From Alistipes sp. (GTDB taxonomy: Bacteria > Bacteroidota > Bacteroidia > Bacteroidales > Rikenellaceae): a DNA stretch of 64,000 nucleotides. Location of the stretch: positions 1-64,000 of the forward strand of contig JAJQED010000028.1 of the NCBI GenBank assembly GCA_021201825.1, in the 5' to 3' direction. A model generated the notes under the pieces. It was not told the origin of the DNA and ran no database searches. It was given only the letters and a program-made list of their open reading frames with translations. The translations under genes were made by a program, and so were the position numbers. Below, piece after piece: positions 1-9,734 of this stretch. Position 1 is the first letter of the stretch. Each line of letters opens with the position of its first letter.

Positions 1-1164
1 ACCCAGGCCGTCGTAATATGTTATGTCGGTATAGAAATCGACCTGGTTTGGAGCGGTGAAAGTTTTGGTTTTGATCCAGTTTGTACCGGCCGTAGGGTCG
101 GTATCTGCGGGGAATCCTCCGGGAAGAAATAAAACGAGGTCCTGTGTAATGTTTCCCTGCTGCTTTATGAACGGCAGGGGTATCTGCAGGTCCGGGCCCG
201 TATTGGGACCGTAGGTAATTTGGAACTTATAAGATTGGGCAGTGTTTTCGGTAAGTTGAATGTCTATGGATACGGGGATATTGAGTTTGTTTGTATACCA
301 TGTCCAGTAATCTTCAAGCAGTGAGAAATCCAGGTCGGCAGTTTTGTTACAGTCCAGTTCGATGGTGCCGCCTTTATTGGAAAGTTCCACGACAGATCCG
401 GCATAGGTCACATTGTCTTTTTCCAGAAAATCGGCATAGACAATATCCACCTGCCCTTTCATGGTTTGCCCGAATCCGGTGATGGTATATACTCCGGCTA
501 CATCCTGGGGGTTGTCGAATGAACCCTCGAAAATGAAATCACCACCGGCAGACATAAACTTCGTATCTATCTGAATACCGTCTTTTAATAAAGAGTACAG
601 AAGCCTTGCTTGATAATCTGAAAGTTGAATGGCATAAGATCCCCTGGAATAGCGCAGTCCCGGCTCAAGTATCTCATAAGTGTCCAATTCGATGGGTTTA
701 TTGTCTTGGTGTGTAAATACCACTTTGCCATTACTGGTTAAAGCAATGGTCCGTGTATTTTTGGGCCAGTCGGAGGGAATATCACTTATTTTGTAACCTA
801 TCGAGCCGGTAGTTGTATTTTCCGGTACGATACTCATTACTACCGGAGGTGGAGCTACCCCCGGGGGGTCTGTAATACCCGGCTTGTCCCCGCCTCCGGT
901 GGATGACGGGGTATAGATAGCCGACACATCGCTCAGGGTTAAAACAGATGAGCCCTTGATACAGTTGTTTGCCAAGGTGGTCACCTGGGATACCGAATAT
1001 TGACCCGTCCAGGTATACTCGATAATTATTGTTCTGCCGTCTCCGGACATGGATATTTTGTCGAAAGGTTCAAGTACGGATATATCGTAAGAATAGTCGT
1101 AGTCCTGCGCTCTACATATATAGCAAACACCAAGAAATAACAACGCCGTGAGTATCTTTTTCAT
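1..1164 (-). CDS. Secreted DUF6443-like YD/RHS protein, N-terminal part (runs off window)
   Basis: The open frame begins at an ATG at 1164 and stays open for 388 codons to the window edge, so only the N-terminal part is seen. Residues 1-19 form a signal peptide ending in CRAQ. A proline/glycine-rich linker lies near residues 90-110, with beta-rich sequence on either side. The last residues (NWIKTKTFTAP, then DITYYDGLG) match the start of the DUF6443 region that opens many Bacteroidota YD/RHS-repeat cell-surface proteins, where this motif continues as YxDGLGRP. The gene follows the 986-residue YD-like gene by 46 bases on the same strand, so the two probably form one operon encoding partner surface proteins. 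The DUF6443 assignment is pattern recognition on a short stretch, and the function is unknown. Confidence 0.75.
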   Translation of the reverse strand, partial: MKKILTALLFLGVCYICRAQDYDYSYDISVLEPFDKISMSGDGRTIIIEYTWTGQYSVSQVTTLANNCIKGSSVLTLSDVSAIYTPSSTGGGDKPGITDPPGVAPPPVVMSIVPENTTTGSIGYKISDIPSDWPKNTRTIALTSNGKVVFTHQDNKPIELDTYEILEPGLRYSRGSYAIQLSDYQARLLYSLLKDGIQIDTKFMSAGGDFIFEGSFDNPQDVAGVYTITGFGQTMKGQVDIVYADFLEKDNVTYAGSVVELSNKGGTIELDCNKTADLDFSLLEDYWTWYTNKLNIPVSIDIQLTENTAQSYKFQITYGPNTGPDLQIPLPFIKQQGNITQDLVLFLPGGFPADTDPTAGTNWIKTKTFTAPNQVDFYTDITYYDGLG

Positions 1165-1210
1165 CTTACTGATTTTAAAAGTTAGGTGATAATATATGTG
1201 GATACCGGGA

Positions 1211-4171
1211 CTAATTGTTAGTGATAATATTATACTCATACTCCTGTATGGAGTTCCCGTCCTGGTCTATTACCCGTTCCAATTTCCAATCGGAGTTGTA
1301 TTGGTAAGTGAGCATACGGCCGCTCGGTTCGATTACCTTTAAGGGTCCTACGAACGGCTGGTATTCATAAACGGAAACTTTGGAACCGGAAAGTTCTTGC
1401 AACGCTGCAATTTGAGACTCGGATAAACCAGCAGAAACGTAAGTAGAGGTAATACCCGTGTTAGAACGGATAACATCCCATCCCGGGGCATTTTCGATAC
1501 GGGCCACAATATAAAGCCTGTCATAGCCCCAAAGATATGCGGTCCGTATCCCGTCGCGCCCGATAGTTGTTATTACATTACCTTTATCGTCATACTCATA
1601 AAGGATATCGGTCTCCATATGGTTCAACAATTCCTGCTGGGAAAGTACCGGCAAATCCACAAAGGCCCTGTTTATTGAATTAACATGGAGCACATTTCCG
1701 GTAAATCCGTATTCGTAATTCTCTGCTGAAGTATAGAGTTCCGAATTATCGCGCTTTATAGCACTATACATGTATGTCGGGAAATCCAGGAAATTATTTT
1801 CCACCATTTTAGCGGCTACGGTTCCGCTCCATGTATTCGGGTATTCGATTTTCGTAATATAAGTCGGATGTCCGGTACTTGTGGTCGTAACCTTATCGAT
1901 TTGCCGGCGGGTATTATGCTGATATGAGGTTTCGGTAGTTACCGCCCCGTTGTCATAATAATTCGTAGTGACAATTTCGGTGCAAGGTATATCGTATATA
2001 TTAAGGTCTACATAATACCCGTCGTATCGGCCGATGCTCAAATGGGAATAATAATCGGCTTTACCGTTATATGTGTAATAATATAGGGAATCTTTTTGAA
2101 TTAACTGGCCAGAGGCATTATAGATTTCTTTGGTTTTGAGTTTGCCCCGTTGGTTGGCGCGGGAATGTCCTTCCCGGTGTAGGTTTTCATAATTAGCCGG
2201 AACGGTTACCTGACATAATTCCCACATCTCACTGTCTTGCCAACGTTCCCGTAACCAAGTAGTATATCCTGTGGAGATGCTGTATATATCCGGGAAATCC
2301 TCGTAATTATAATAAGCGTAGTCGATATAAGAGCCGTCAGGGAATTTTTCCCGCACCTTTTTATATTCGATATGGTTTTTATCGTAAGGTGGCAAACCCA
2401 ATCCCCCGAGTGACATTTGAATCACCCGCCGGAAAGGATTTGTATATATTTCGATCATACGTTCTATATAATCATAATATAATCGGGGGATATGCAGCAA
2501 TATACCGGTGCTTACCCCTTGTTCATCCACATAAGAATATTCCCGCCTGTACAACTGGGTTAAGTCGGCCGGATCGCTATAATCCGTTATGGCTTTTATC
2601 CGGACACCTCCGACAGGTATATTCTTGGAAAGTAAATAAGGGTAACCGGAATTGGTTATATCCCTTTCGATATATTGCGATGCGTAGTGGCCTTCATACT
2701 CATAGGTAGTAAATCCACCGGTCGGATAGGTAATTTTGGAAAGCATCCCCGTGATCTTACTCGATGCGGTTAAGGATTTGTTTTCTTTGTAATCGAATTG
2801 GATCGTAGCATCGGGAAGAACATCTCTTTTAAATCCGTCACGTCCGTATCCCCATAAATCCGTGGCTGCCCCTTTGGGATACATGACGGTTTGGTTCTCG
2901 ACGATCTCATGGTACTCCATCATATACTTACCCGTTCCCGAAACAGAAACTTCTTTGAGGAACATAACCGGTGACGCGGAATTGGTATAAATGTATGAAA
3001 GATCTATCGCGGCCAAGGTTATTGCCCCGTTAATAACCTTTATACCGTCGAGTTTCCTCGGGGTTTGCAGGTCGATGTAAGCGGTGGTATTGCTGTCGTA
3101 AACACGGCCTTTTTCTTTAGTCCGGTTACCGTATGACAGGATTATTTCGACCCCGTTGTCGATCCTGATCGATTCCAGCTGGCAAACTTCATTTTTATGT
3201 CTGGAATAATCTATATAACCCGAAAAACTGGTCGCTTTATATTCGCCTGTTATAACATCGACCCCTGTACTTTGTCCTGATTGGATCTTACAGCTACCTC
3301 CGATAGTGACGATTTCACTCTCTTCCGGTGCCCCGTAATTAAGAGTTACAGTCCTCCCGTTATGAGCGACGATGGACACCAAGTGGTAATCTATCGGCAT
3401 TTCACTTACCGATTGATAGCTATAATTGGCGACGGACATCCAAACCAGCCGGCCCGGATTAGCTTCCGAGAAAATATACTTATAGCCGTCCCCGGTGGTT
3501 ATGGTAAATCGCGGTGAAGTACTCCCGGAGAGTTCAACATCCAGTTTGTAAGTTCCCTGCGGGTGAGAAGTGTCGAAAAAATAAACTCCGTTCGGGGTCA
3601 TAATAAATTTGCCCGAATGGTCCAGAAACCGGAAACTGTATATATCCGGTTCGGTTTCAAAACTTGTTCCGGGGCTTTCCCTTAATCTGTAAATCGCCAA
3701 AGGGTCGAAAAGTATACCAGGGATTTCATAATTTACGGGCCCGTTCTCATGAAGCTTCATGAAATGATACATACCTTTTACTGTTCCCATATTGTTGCTC
3801 AGCCTTGTGGCGCTGGTAAAATCGTTTATACCACGGACTTGTACCGTAATGCTTCCTCCTATATTCAGGTGCCATCCTAAACCGACCGAACCGGACGGCA
3901 TATTGGGTTTATACCCGTCGGAAACATAGCTCAATGATATGGGAAGCTCGAAATCCTTATCCCGATAGAGATAGAGTGGGATCTCCACACCCACGGTTCC
4001 GGTGTAGTGATTCACGGGAGCATTGCCGTACCTCACGAAATTCCACTGTTGGGCCGGAGGCATTATTACCGCATTCTCGTTGAAAATCTGGGCGGGGGAA
4101 AGTCCTATGCCTGCAATCGCAGAAACCGCAGCCAAAGCGAAAAGCCTTAAGGAAAAGTTGAATTTCTTCAT
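1211..4171 (-). CDS. Large secreted YD/RHS-repeat-like protein (986 aa)
   Basis: The ATG at 4171 starts a clear signal peptide (MKKFNFSLRLFALAAVSAIA). The mature N-terminus carries the block common in Bacteroidota RHS-like proteins (VNHYTGTVGVEIPLY, then SGSVGLGWHLNIGGSI), related to the SpvB/RHS N-terminal fold. Tyrosine-rich beta sequence follows with YD-type elements such as YEYDDKGNVITTIGRDG and LTYQYNSDWKLERVIDQDG near the end. The family is thought to form beta-cocoon surface or secreted shells. No toxin domain is seen at the C-terminus, which ends shortly after the last YD motif. It lies upstream of the DUF6443-like gene on the same strand and divergent from the secretion operon starting at 4512. 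Family level is secure; the biological role is not known. Confidence 0.85.
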   Translation of the reverse strand: MKKFNFSLRLFALAAVSAIAGIGLSPAQIFNENAVIMPPAQQWNFVRYGNAPVNHYTGTVGVEIPLYLYRDKDFELPISLSYVSDGYKPNMPSGSVGLGWHLNIGGSITVQVRGINDFTSATRLSNNMGTVKGMYHFMKLHENGPVNYEIPGILFDPLAIYRLRESPGTSFETEPDIYSFRFLDHSGKFIMTPNGVYFFDTSHPQGTYKLDVELSGSTSPRFTITTGDGYKYIFSEANPGRLVWMSVANYSYQSVSEMPIDYHLVSIVAHNGRTVTLNYGAPEESEIVTIGGSCKIQSGQSTGVDVITGEYKATSFSGYIDYSRHKNEVCQLESIRIDNGVEIILSYGNRTKEKGRVYDSNTTAYIDLQTPRKLDGIKVINGAITLAAIDLSYIYTNSASPVMFLKEVSVSGTGKYMMEYHEIVENQTVMYPKGAATDLWGYGRDGFKRDVLPDATIQFDYKENKSLTASSKITGMLSKITYPTGGFTTYEYEGHYASQYIERDITNSGYPYLLSKNIPVGGVRIKAITDYSDPADLTQLYRREYSYVDEQGVSTGILLHIPRLYYDYIERMIEIYTNPFRRVIQMSLGGLGLPPYDKNHIEYKKVREKFPDGSYIDYAYYNYEDFPDIYSISTGYTTWLRERWQDSEMWELCQVTVPANYENLHREGHSRANQRGKLKTKEIYNASGQLIQKDSLYYYTYNGKADYYSHLSIGRYDGYYVDLNIYDIPCTEIVTTNYYDNGAVTTETSYQHNTRRQIDKVTTTSTGHPTYITKIEYPNTWSGTVAAKMVENNFLDFPTYMYSAIKRDNSELYTSAENYEYGFTGNVLHVNSINRAFVDLPVLSQQELLNHMETDILYEYDDKGNVITTIGRDGIRTAYLWGYDRLYIVARIENAPGWDVIRSNTGITSTYVSAGLSESQIAALQELSGSKVSVYEYQPFVGPLKVIEPSGRMLTYQYNSDWKLERVIDQDGNSIQEYEYNIITNN

Positions 4172-4511
4172 GATAGGTTGGGTTAGTTAAATGAATGGTC
4201 GGGAGATCCCTCACGGGTGTCTTGCAAAAGCGCGGGCTTAAAAGCATGCTCGCTCTAAATGCTGTTTACCAATAGCACAAGAAGTTAGCTCACTATGCTA
4301 TTTAATGGCAAGTTAATTTTTTAATCCAAAAAATCAAATAAACGGACATTTAAATATTCCAAAAAGAAATGAAAAAGACACGAAAAAGTTTTAAAACCAA
4401 TCGAATAGTGTTGTTTTAAAATATTAAACCGATTTATTTTGATATTTGAACGGTTTAATTATACATTTTGACGGTCCATTTATTATATTTGGAAGCAATA
4501 ATTGAATCGAT
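4172..4511. other. AT-rich divergent intergenic region
   Basis: This 340-base gap separates the leftward YD/RHS-like operon from the rightward secretion operon. It is much richer in A/T than the flanking genes, with several A and T runs between about 4310 and 4490, and must hold promoters for both directions. I see one Bacteroidota -7-like element for the rightward operon. There is no convincing match for the leftward one, no RNA gene and no reliable hairpin. Confidence 0.6.
4484..4491 (+). promoter_or_regulatory. Candidate -7 element for the secretion operon
   Basis: TATATTTG matches the Bacteroidota -7 consensus TAnnTTTG exactly. It lies 20 bases before the ATG of the pseudopilin gene, which would give a very short leader. 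No TTTG is found at the usual spacing of about 19-21 bases upstream; the nearest lies only 13 bases away. The call is therefore weak. Confidence 0.3.
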
Positions 4512-4934
4512 ATGAATAAAGTTATCAGGTTACAGGGAAAGATAACCCTAAAAGCTTTTTCGCTTTCGGAGCTGCTGGTTGTACTGGTTATAGTTGGTAT
4601 TTTGGTTTTAATCGCCCTGCCTAACCTTATGCCCTTGATCTCTAAGGCGAAAAGCACGGAGGCCCAGCAACAACTCGTTTTTTTGCATACTCTGCAGAAG
4701 AGCCATTTCTATACCTATTCCCGGTATTCTTCTTCGTTGGAAGAGCTCGGTTTCGAGCAGCAAAAACTGGTTACCGAGGGCGGTAACGCCAATTATATTA
4801 TAGAGATCGTAGAGGCATCGCAAAACGGCTTCAGGGCTACCGCAACGGCTGTGGTCGATTTTAACGGGAACGGTATCTATAACGTATGGGAGATCAACCA
4901 GGATAAAGAATTAAGGGAAACAGTGAAAGATTAA
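4512..4934 (+). CDS. Major pseudopilin, GspG/PilA-like
   Basis: This 140-residue protein is a class III prepilin. A short basic leader ends KA, followed by FSLSELLVVLVIVGILVLIAL: hydrophobic helix, Phe at mature +1 (residue 16) and the conserved Glu at +5 (residue 20). The predicted residue at -1 is Ala15 rather than the usual Gly. The remainder is a small pilin-like head with DFNGNGIYNVWEI near the C-terminus, resembling the acidic loop of GspG-type pseudopilins. It would be cleaved by the peptidase encoded 5 bases downstream and polymerise into a short pseudopilus in the periplasm. It is the first gene of the operon, and its position and length fit a major pseudopilin. GspG versus type IV PilA cannot be settled by eye. 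Confidence 0.85.
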   Translation: MNKVIRLQGKITLKAFSLSELLVVLVIVGILVLIALPNLMPLISKAKSTEAQQQLVFLHTLQKSHFYTYSRYSSSLEELGFEQQKLVTEGGNANYIIEIVEASQNGFRATATAVVDFNGNGIYNVWEINQDKELRETVKD

Positions 4935-4939
4935 GCCGT

Positions 4940-5419
4940 ATGGCTATCCACGAATTAATATTTTCCGTATCTCTCGTGCCGCTTGGGTTCATGGTGGTGA
5001 GCGACCTGAGAAGCAGGACGGTGAATATCCTATGGCTCGGCTTGTTCGGTGTCTTGATACTTACGGCGATTTGGTTGCAGTCGGGGTACCTTGCAGGATT
5101 TATAAATATGGCGGTCAATATAGCGGCAGGCAGTATGCTGCTTGGTTGTGGAATAATATATTGGAGGATACGGCATGGGAAGTGGATGCGGCCGGTAGAT
5201 AATCTGATCGGGATGGGTGATATAATTTTCATTATCCTCGTGAGCGGGCTGTTCGCACCCGTCCGGTTCCTTTATTTCCTGCTTTCCGCCATGGTATTTT
5301 CACTTGCTATTTGGCTTTTAATGAAGCTTACGGGAGATAAGGACAACACGGTTCCCCTGGTTGCCGGTATGGGCATCATGGCGGCTGTATGGAAAATAAT
5401 TGAAATAGTTTACAAGTGA
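4940..5419 (+). CDS. Prepilin peptidase, A24 family (catalytic domain only)
   Basis: This is a 159-residue integral membrane protein with about five or six hydrophobic segments. It carries the two aspartates of A24 aspartic peptidases: Asp22 in SDLRSRTVN, which matches the usual D-x-R-x-R-x-I/V-x-N pattern, and Asp94 in GMGD. The N-terminal zinc/methyltransferase domain of full PilD/GspO enzymes is absent, so it resembles short TadV/archaeal-type peptidases in length. It would cleave the leader peptides of the pseudopilins in this operon at the inner membrane. The stop codon overlaps the GTG start of the GspE gene (GTGA), indicating translational coupling. Whether mature pseudopilins are N-methylated is uncertain because the methyltransferase part is missing. 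Confidence 0.85.
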   Translation: MAIHELIFSVSLVPLGFMVVSDLRSRTVNILWLGLFGVLILTAIWLQSGYLAGFINMAVNIAAGSMLLGCGIIYWRIRHGKWMRPVDNLIGMGDIIFIILVSGLFAPVRFLYFLLSAMVFSLAIWLLMKLTGDKDNTVPLVAGMGIMAAVWKIIEIVYK

Positions 5420-6834
5420 ATAACGGCGGGAAAATATCGACCGAAGCTATCCAGTCGCTTACGGCTTCCCAGGCTTGGGAATACCGTTTATTGCCGTATG
5501 GGCTGGAGGCAGACAGGATTCAATGTTATTCCGATTCCGTGGATGAACATAAGATATTGGAACTCGAGGTCCTATATGGTATCCGGGTCATTCTTACGGA
5601 GATCGAAACCCCGGAGCTGGATAGGCTGCTTACCCGATATTACCGTAATGACAGCCCCCGTGAGGGGGACGGCAGCCGGGTGGCCGTTACGGAAATCTCA
5701 TCCGGGCAGGGCTTCCTGACCGGATTGATCGAAGAGGCTTTCGATATGTATGCCAGCGATATCCATATCGAGCCCTACGAACAAAGATGCCGCATCCGTT
5801 CCAGGATGGATGGCAAACTGATAGAAAGGTATGTAGTTAAAAAGGAGAATTACGCCTCTCTGATAAACCAGATTAAGATCCTGGCAAACCTTGATATCTC
5901 CGAAAAGCGGCTTCCGCAGGACGGGAGGATACTTTTCAACCGGAACGATAAAAAGTTCGATGTCCGGGTTTCCACCCTGCCGACCATACACGGGGAGAAG
6001 AGCGTGCTGCGTCTTCTTACCCGCCATGTGGAATTACTGGAATTGTCGAACCTGGGATTTACCGCTAAGCAGTTGGAGGATTATTGTTCGGCCATCGGTA
6101 AGCCACATGGCATGGTGCTTATCTGTGGTCCGACGGGGTCTGGTAAAAGTACGACCCTATACGCCACCCTGCGGAAACTCAATAACGATACGGGCAATAT
6201 CCTGACCATAGAAGACCCGGTGGAATATACCCTCGAGGGGGTTAACCAGGTGCAGTTGAAAGAAGAGATCGGACTGACGTTCACCAGTGCCCTACGGACA
6301 TTCCTGCGGCAGGACCCGGACATAATAATGTTGGGAGAGATACGGGACGCCGATACCGCCCATATGGCTATCCGAAGTTCCCTTACCGGTCACCTGTTGT
6401 TTTCCACTATCCATACCAACAGTGCGTGGGGAAGTATATCCCGCCTGGTCGATATGGGTATCCATCCGTACCTGATCGCAAATACACTCATACTGTGTGT
6501 CGCCCAGCATCTGGTAAGGATATTATGCCCCGAGTGTAAAAAGGAAGCCGAAGCAGACGGGTCACTATCGGAACATACCGGCACAGGCAAAGGGTGCTTG
6601 TATACGGCCGTGGGCTGTCCGAAATGTTACTATACCGGTTACAGCGGCAGGAAAGCCATTTATGAAGTGATCCCGTTGGACGAAGAACTTTCGGCGGCGG
6701 CAAGGCAGAACACCCCGGAAGTAGGAGAACTGCTTCGTAAAAGGGAAATAACCACGCTTAAGGACGAGGGGATGAGGATGCTTGCATCCGGTATTACATC
6801 TCTCGAGGAAGTGCTGCCGCTTTTAAAGCAATAG
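5416..6834 (+). CDS. gspE: Secretion ATPase GspE/PilB-like
   Basis: This 472-residue cytoplasmic hexameric ATPase would power pseudopilus assembly. It begins at GTG, overlapping the preceding stop. Visible motifs are a Walker A GPTGSGKS (residues 238-245), Asp box IEDPVE (265-270), Walker B with PDIIMLGEIR (301-310), and His box GHLLFSTIHTN (325-335). Two Cys pairs, CPEC (371-374) and CPKC (401-404), form the zinc finger typical of GspE/PilB and absent from PilT retraction ATPases. The N1E-like domain is short (about 90 residues). No second retraction ATPase is encoded in the operon, which favours a secretion machine over a retractile pilus. The gene ends three bases before the secretin start. 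Confidence 0.93.
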   Translation: MNNGGKISTEAIQSLTASQAWEYRLLPYGLEADRIQCYSDSVDEHKILELEVLYGIRVILTEIETPELDRLLTRYYRNDSPREGDGSRVAVTEISSGQGFLTGLIEEAFDMYASDIHIEPYEQRCRIRSRMDGKLIERYVVKKENYASLINQIKILANLDISEKRLPQDGRILFNRNDKKFDVRVSTLPTIHGEKSVLRLLTRHVELLELSNLGFTAKQLEDYCSAIGKPHGMVLICGPTGSGKSTTLYATLRKLNNDTGNILTIEDPVEYTLEGVNQVQLKEEIGLTFTSALRTFLRQDPDIIMLGEIRDADTAHMAIRSSLTGHLLFSTIHTNSAWGSISRLVDMGIHPYLIANTLILCVAQHLVRILCPECKKEAEADGSLSEHTGTGKGCLYTAVGCPKCYYTGYSGRKAIYEVIPLDEELSAAARQNTPEVGELLRKREITTLKDEGMRMLASGITSLEEVLPLLKQ

Positions 6835-6837
6835 CTT

Positions 6838-8742
6838 ATGAGGAGAACTATACTATCGGTAATTTTTATATCAGCTGTAGTTATTTGCCGGGTGTCCGGG
6901 CAAAGTGACGGAGACAGCCTGCGGCTGGCCCGTATCGAGGTTCAATTGGCAGAGTTGGCCGCCCGGGACAGGACCTATAACGAGGAGATCGACCTTTCGG
7001 TCGGGCGGATGCCGTTGATGGATATGCTCCGCAATGTCGCACAAGTAAGCAAAGTTAACCTAAGCGTGAAAGGGGCGGAGAATATCATGGTGACATGTAA
7101 TTTCTCAAGGGCTAAAATCCGGGACCTCATTTTCTTCCTTTGCAGGGAGTATGATCTGGATATCGAGATCATCGGCAATATAATTTCCATCGGTCCCGTA
7201 CCCCCGCCCCGGGACCTGCCGCCTGACCCGTATATTGCTTACGACAGCAGCAACGGGGTATTGAGCTATGACCTGGCAGGTGAAAGGCTGATTGACGTAG
7301 CAAAAAAAGTAACAGCGGTCAGCGGCGTTAACCTTATAGTCCCCCAACCGTTATATCCGCGGCAAATCTCGGGTTATGTGGAAAACATGCCGTTTGTGGA
7401 GGCCTTATATACGCTGGCTTCGGTTAACGGTTTGGACGTGGTCAAGAACAAGAACGATATATGGGAAATACTCTATACCGTCGAGTCCGCAGGCGGGATC
7501 GCGCCCGCCGGACCGCAATATTCCCGCCGGTCTTACCTGGCCGCTAACGAACTGCAGGTTGACAGCCTGGGATATATTTCGGCGCAGATCGGCCGTGGAA
7601 ATGTCCGCGATATAATTACCGACCTTTGCGAAGAACTGGGCCATAATTATTTTTTCGTCAATAGTCTCGACCACCAGACTTCGGTGTTTATCCGGGATGT
7701 GGATTTTGAAACCCTGCTGAGCGTGCTGTTGTCCGGCACGCCGTACAGCTATTACCGGGAGAACGGGATCTTTATATTCGGGTCATCCGAGATCTCCTCG
7801 CAGAGCGGCCTGTTCTCCGCCCGGGTTATCCCGCTGCATTACCGGTCGGTCAATACCCTGGAGGATGTTATCCCGGATAACCTTAAGGCCGACCTGCAGA
7901 TAAAACAGTTCCCGGACCTTAACAGTATAATTGCCTGCGGCGACCAACGGTCTGTAGCAAGGGTGGAAACGTTTCTTCGCTCCATAGATAAAAAAGTGCC
8001 ATTGGTTACCATCGAGGTGCTTATCGTCGACGTCAGCAGGGACAGCCGGAAAGAGAGCGAGATCAGCATGGGGCTTGATAAGAATGTAACTACCTCCGGC
8101 ACATTAAGTCCCGGAGGTATAAACATGACCTTAAGCTCCTCGTCGGTAAATAACCTGCTGAAGAGTTTCAGCGGGTTCGGTTCGGTGAAACTCGGAAAAG
8201 TGTCCAACGATTTTTACCTCGGGCTGAAATTCCTTGAAGAAAACGATATTATCGAAATACGGTCCACCCCGAAACTTTCGACCCTGAACGGTCATGAGGC
8301 GACCCTGACGAGCGGGGAGAAAAGGTATTACCGGGAGGTCAATACCACATGGATGGGAACCCAGAACCCGGTCCAGAACGAATCGTTCGTCTGGAAAGAC
8401 GTGGATGCCAATATGACCATCAGGATAACCCCGTACGTCAGCGAAGACCAGAGCATAACACTCGATATCGAGATCGAACAGACGGAATTCCTTACGGCTA
8501 TTACATCCGATACCGATACCCCGCCTGCAACGACCACACGGAGTTTCAAATCCCTTGTCCGGGTAGAGAACGAAGAGATGGTCCTTCTCGGTGGCATCGA
8601 CCGTAACAAAATTGACAAACGGTCGAGCGGGCTTCCGCTTCTTGCCCGTATTCCCGTTCTGAAATGGCTGTTCGGGAATAATAGGAATAACAAGGAGGAT
8701 TATACCCTCAGTGTCTTTATCAAACCTACCATTGTTGACTGA
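6838..8742 (+). CDS. Outer-membrane secretin, GspD/PilQ-like
   Basis: This 634-residue protein has a signal peptide (about residues 1-22, ending VSGQ). The N-terminal half holds small periplasmic domains resembling the secretin/TonB short N-terminal fold and N-domains. The C-terminal 240 residues are the secretin barrel domain, recognisable from VTIEVLIVDVSRDSRKES near residue 388, the STLNGHEATLTSGEK stretch, and LLGGIDRNK followed by LPLLARIPVLKWLFG near the end. It should form the gated outer-membrane channel of the machine. The length matches PilQ or a compact GspD. Its stop codon overlaps the ATG of the next gene. Family certainty is high; GspD versus PilQ is not resolved. Confidence 0.92.
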   Translation: MRRTILSVIFISAVVICRVSGQSDGDSLRLARIEVQLAELAARDRTYNEEIDLSVGRMPLMDMLRNVAQVSKVNLSVKGAENIMVTCNFSRAKIRDLIFFLCREYDLDIEIIGNIISIGPVPPPRDLPPDPYIAYDSSNGVLSYDLAGERLIDVAKKVTAVSGVNLIVPQPLYPRQISGYVENMPFVEALYTLASVNGLDVVKNKNDIWEILYTVESAGGIAPAGPQYSRRSYLAANELQVDSLGYISAQIGRGNVRDIITDLCEELGHNYFFVNSLDHQTSVFIRDVDFETLLSVLLSGTPYSYYRENGIFIFGSSEISSQSGLFSARVIPLHYRSVNTLEDVIPDNLKADLQIKQFPDLNSIIACGDQRSVARVETFLRSIDKKVPLVTIEVLIVDVSRDSRKESEISMGLDKNVTTSGTLSPGGINMTLSSSSVNNLLKSFSGFGSVKLGKVSNDFYLGLKFLEENDIIEIRSTPKLSTLNGHEATLTSGEKRYYREVNTTWMGTQNPVQNESFVWKDVDANMTIRITPYVSEDQSITLDIEIEQTEFLTAITSDTDTPPATTTRSFKSLVRVENEEMVLLGGIDRNKIDKRSSGLPLLARIPVLKWLFGNNRNNKEDYTLSVFIKPTIVD

Positions 8743-9734
8743 TGTTAACGGAACGGTACATATTCGGCCGGGTCGATATCCTGAAAGTAACTTTTGCGAG
8801 TACTTCGGAATATGTTATGGCGCGTCTTAAATGCAGATTCCGCAATAGCCGGCTGGATGTGGAGCAAGTAGAAAACGATATAGACCCTGAGGTCAAACCC
8901 GAGGGTGAGAAAGCCGTACCCTGTATCGTTTGCTATACCGGATACGGAATAATTTCCAGGCCAAAGGATGATATTCCCGTCAAAATAAGGGAAAAACTGA
9001 ATGCGGGGAGTGACGAATTTATATGGAGCGCAACAAAGGACGGCCAAATATCCCTCATAAGGGGGGAGCAGGTCCGTTCGATTTACCGGACGTTCGAAAA
9101 AGGCAAACGGTTAATTGTCGGAACCGTGGTTGGCGGGGACCAAAGTGACGATAAAGTGGTGGAAAATGCCGGTCGGTTACTGGGTGAGTTCCGGGCCAAG
9201 GACGTACTGCGCCTGGATAAAACCGGCTCCGCACTGGCAACGGTGGTTTATCATCGGTTGAGGATGCCCGTGCTTGGGATCGTCCTTGTCCTGCTGTTGA
9301 TAAATTATTTCGTCGGGGCCAACGCGCATGCTAAATTGAGCCGGGCCCTGACGGATGTGCAGAGGTATGAAATGGCGGCCGGGCTGGCCGGGGAAGCAGG
9401 GCGGCAGAAAACCGAACTGTACGAGAAGTTCGACCGCCGGATCCCGCATGGTTTCAGCTGGATATGTGACAGGTTGGCCATCGTACTCCCGCCGTCGGTC
9501 CAACTTGTAGCCCTGAAATTACAACCGCTGGCCCGGTCGATCGAACAGGTAAAAGAGTTGAAGATCGAGGAACGGATCGTGGAGATTTCGGGGAATGCCG
9601 GGAATACGGAAGACATTCTCTTGTATATATCCGCCCTGAAACAGCTCAATTTCGCCCGTGAGGTAAGAATGGTTTCGTTCGAACAGGAGCGCAATTCCAA
9701 TTTGCTTTTCTTTAAACTTATGGTTTTGTTATGA
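8742..9734 (+). CDS. GspL/PilN-like inner-membrane assembly protein
   Basis: This 330-residue protein has a cytoplasmic N-terminal part (about 1-172), one transmembrane helix (about 175-192, GIVLVLLLINYFVG), a short coiled segment, and a periplasmic domain with an alpha-beta pattern typical of PilN/GspL (near LAIVLPPSVQLVALKLQPL). This topology and the position between secretin and GspM-like protein fit the inner-membrane platform that links the ATPase to the pseudopilus. The cytoplasmic part is shorter than the actin-like domain of classical GspL or PilM, and no clear ATP-binding motifs are seen, so it may be a reduced GspL. It is coupled to both neighbours by overlapping start and stop codons. 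The call rests mainly on topology and context. Confidence 0.65.
   Translation: MLTERYIFGRVDILKVTFASTSEYVMARLKCRFRNSRLDVEQVENDIDPEVKPEGEKAVPCIVCYTGYGIISRPKDDIPVKIREKLNAGSDEFIWSATKDGQISLIRGEQVRSIYRTFEKGKRLIVGTVVGGDQSDDKVVENAGRLLGEFRAKDVLRLDKTGSALATVVYHRLRMPVLGIVLVLLLINYFVGANAHAKLSRALTDVQRYEMAAGLAGEAGRQKTELYEKFDRRIPHGFSWICDRLAIVLPPSVQLVALKLQPLARSIEQVKELKIEERIVEISGNAGNTEDILLYISALKQLNFAREVRMVSFEQERNSNLLFFKLMVLL

Noticed and set aside
1211-4171. Polymorphic toxin reading of the YD/RHS-like protein
   Set aside because: No C-terminal toxin domain after the YD motifs and no immunity gene directly downstream; the next gene is another large secreted YD-type protein.
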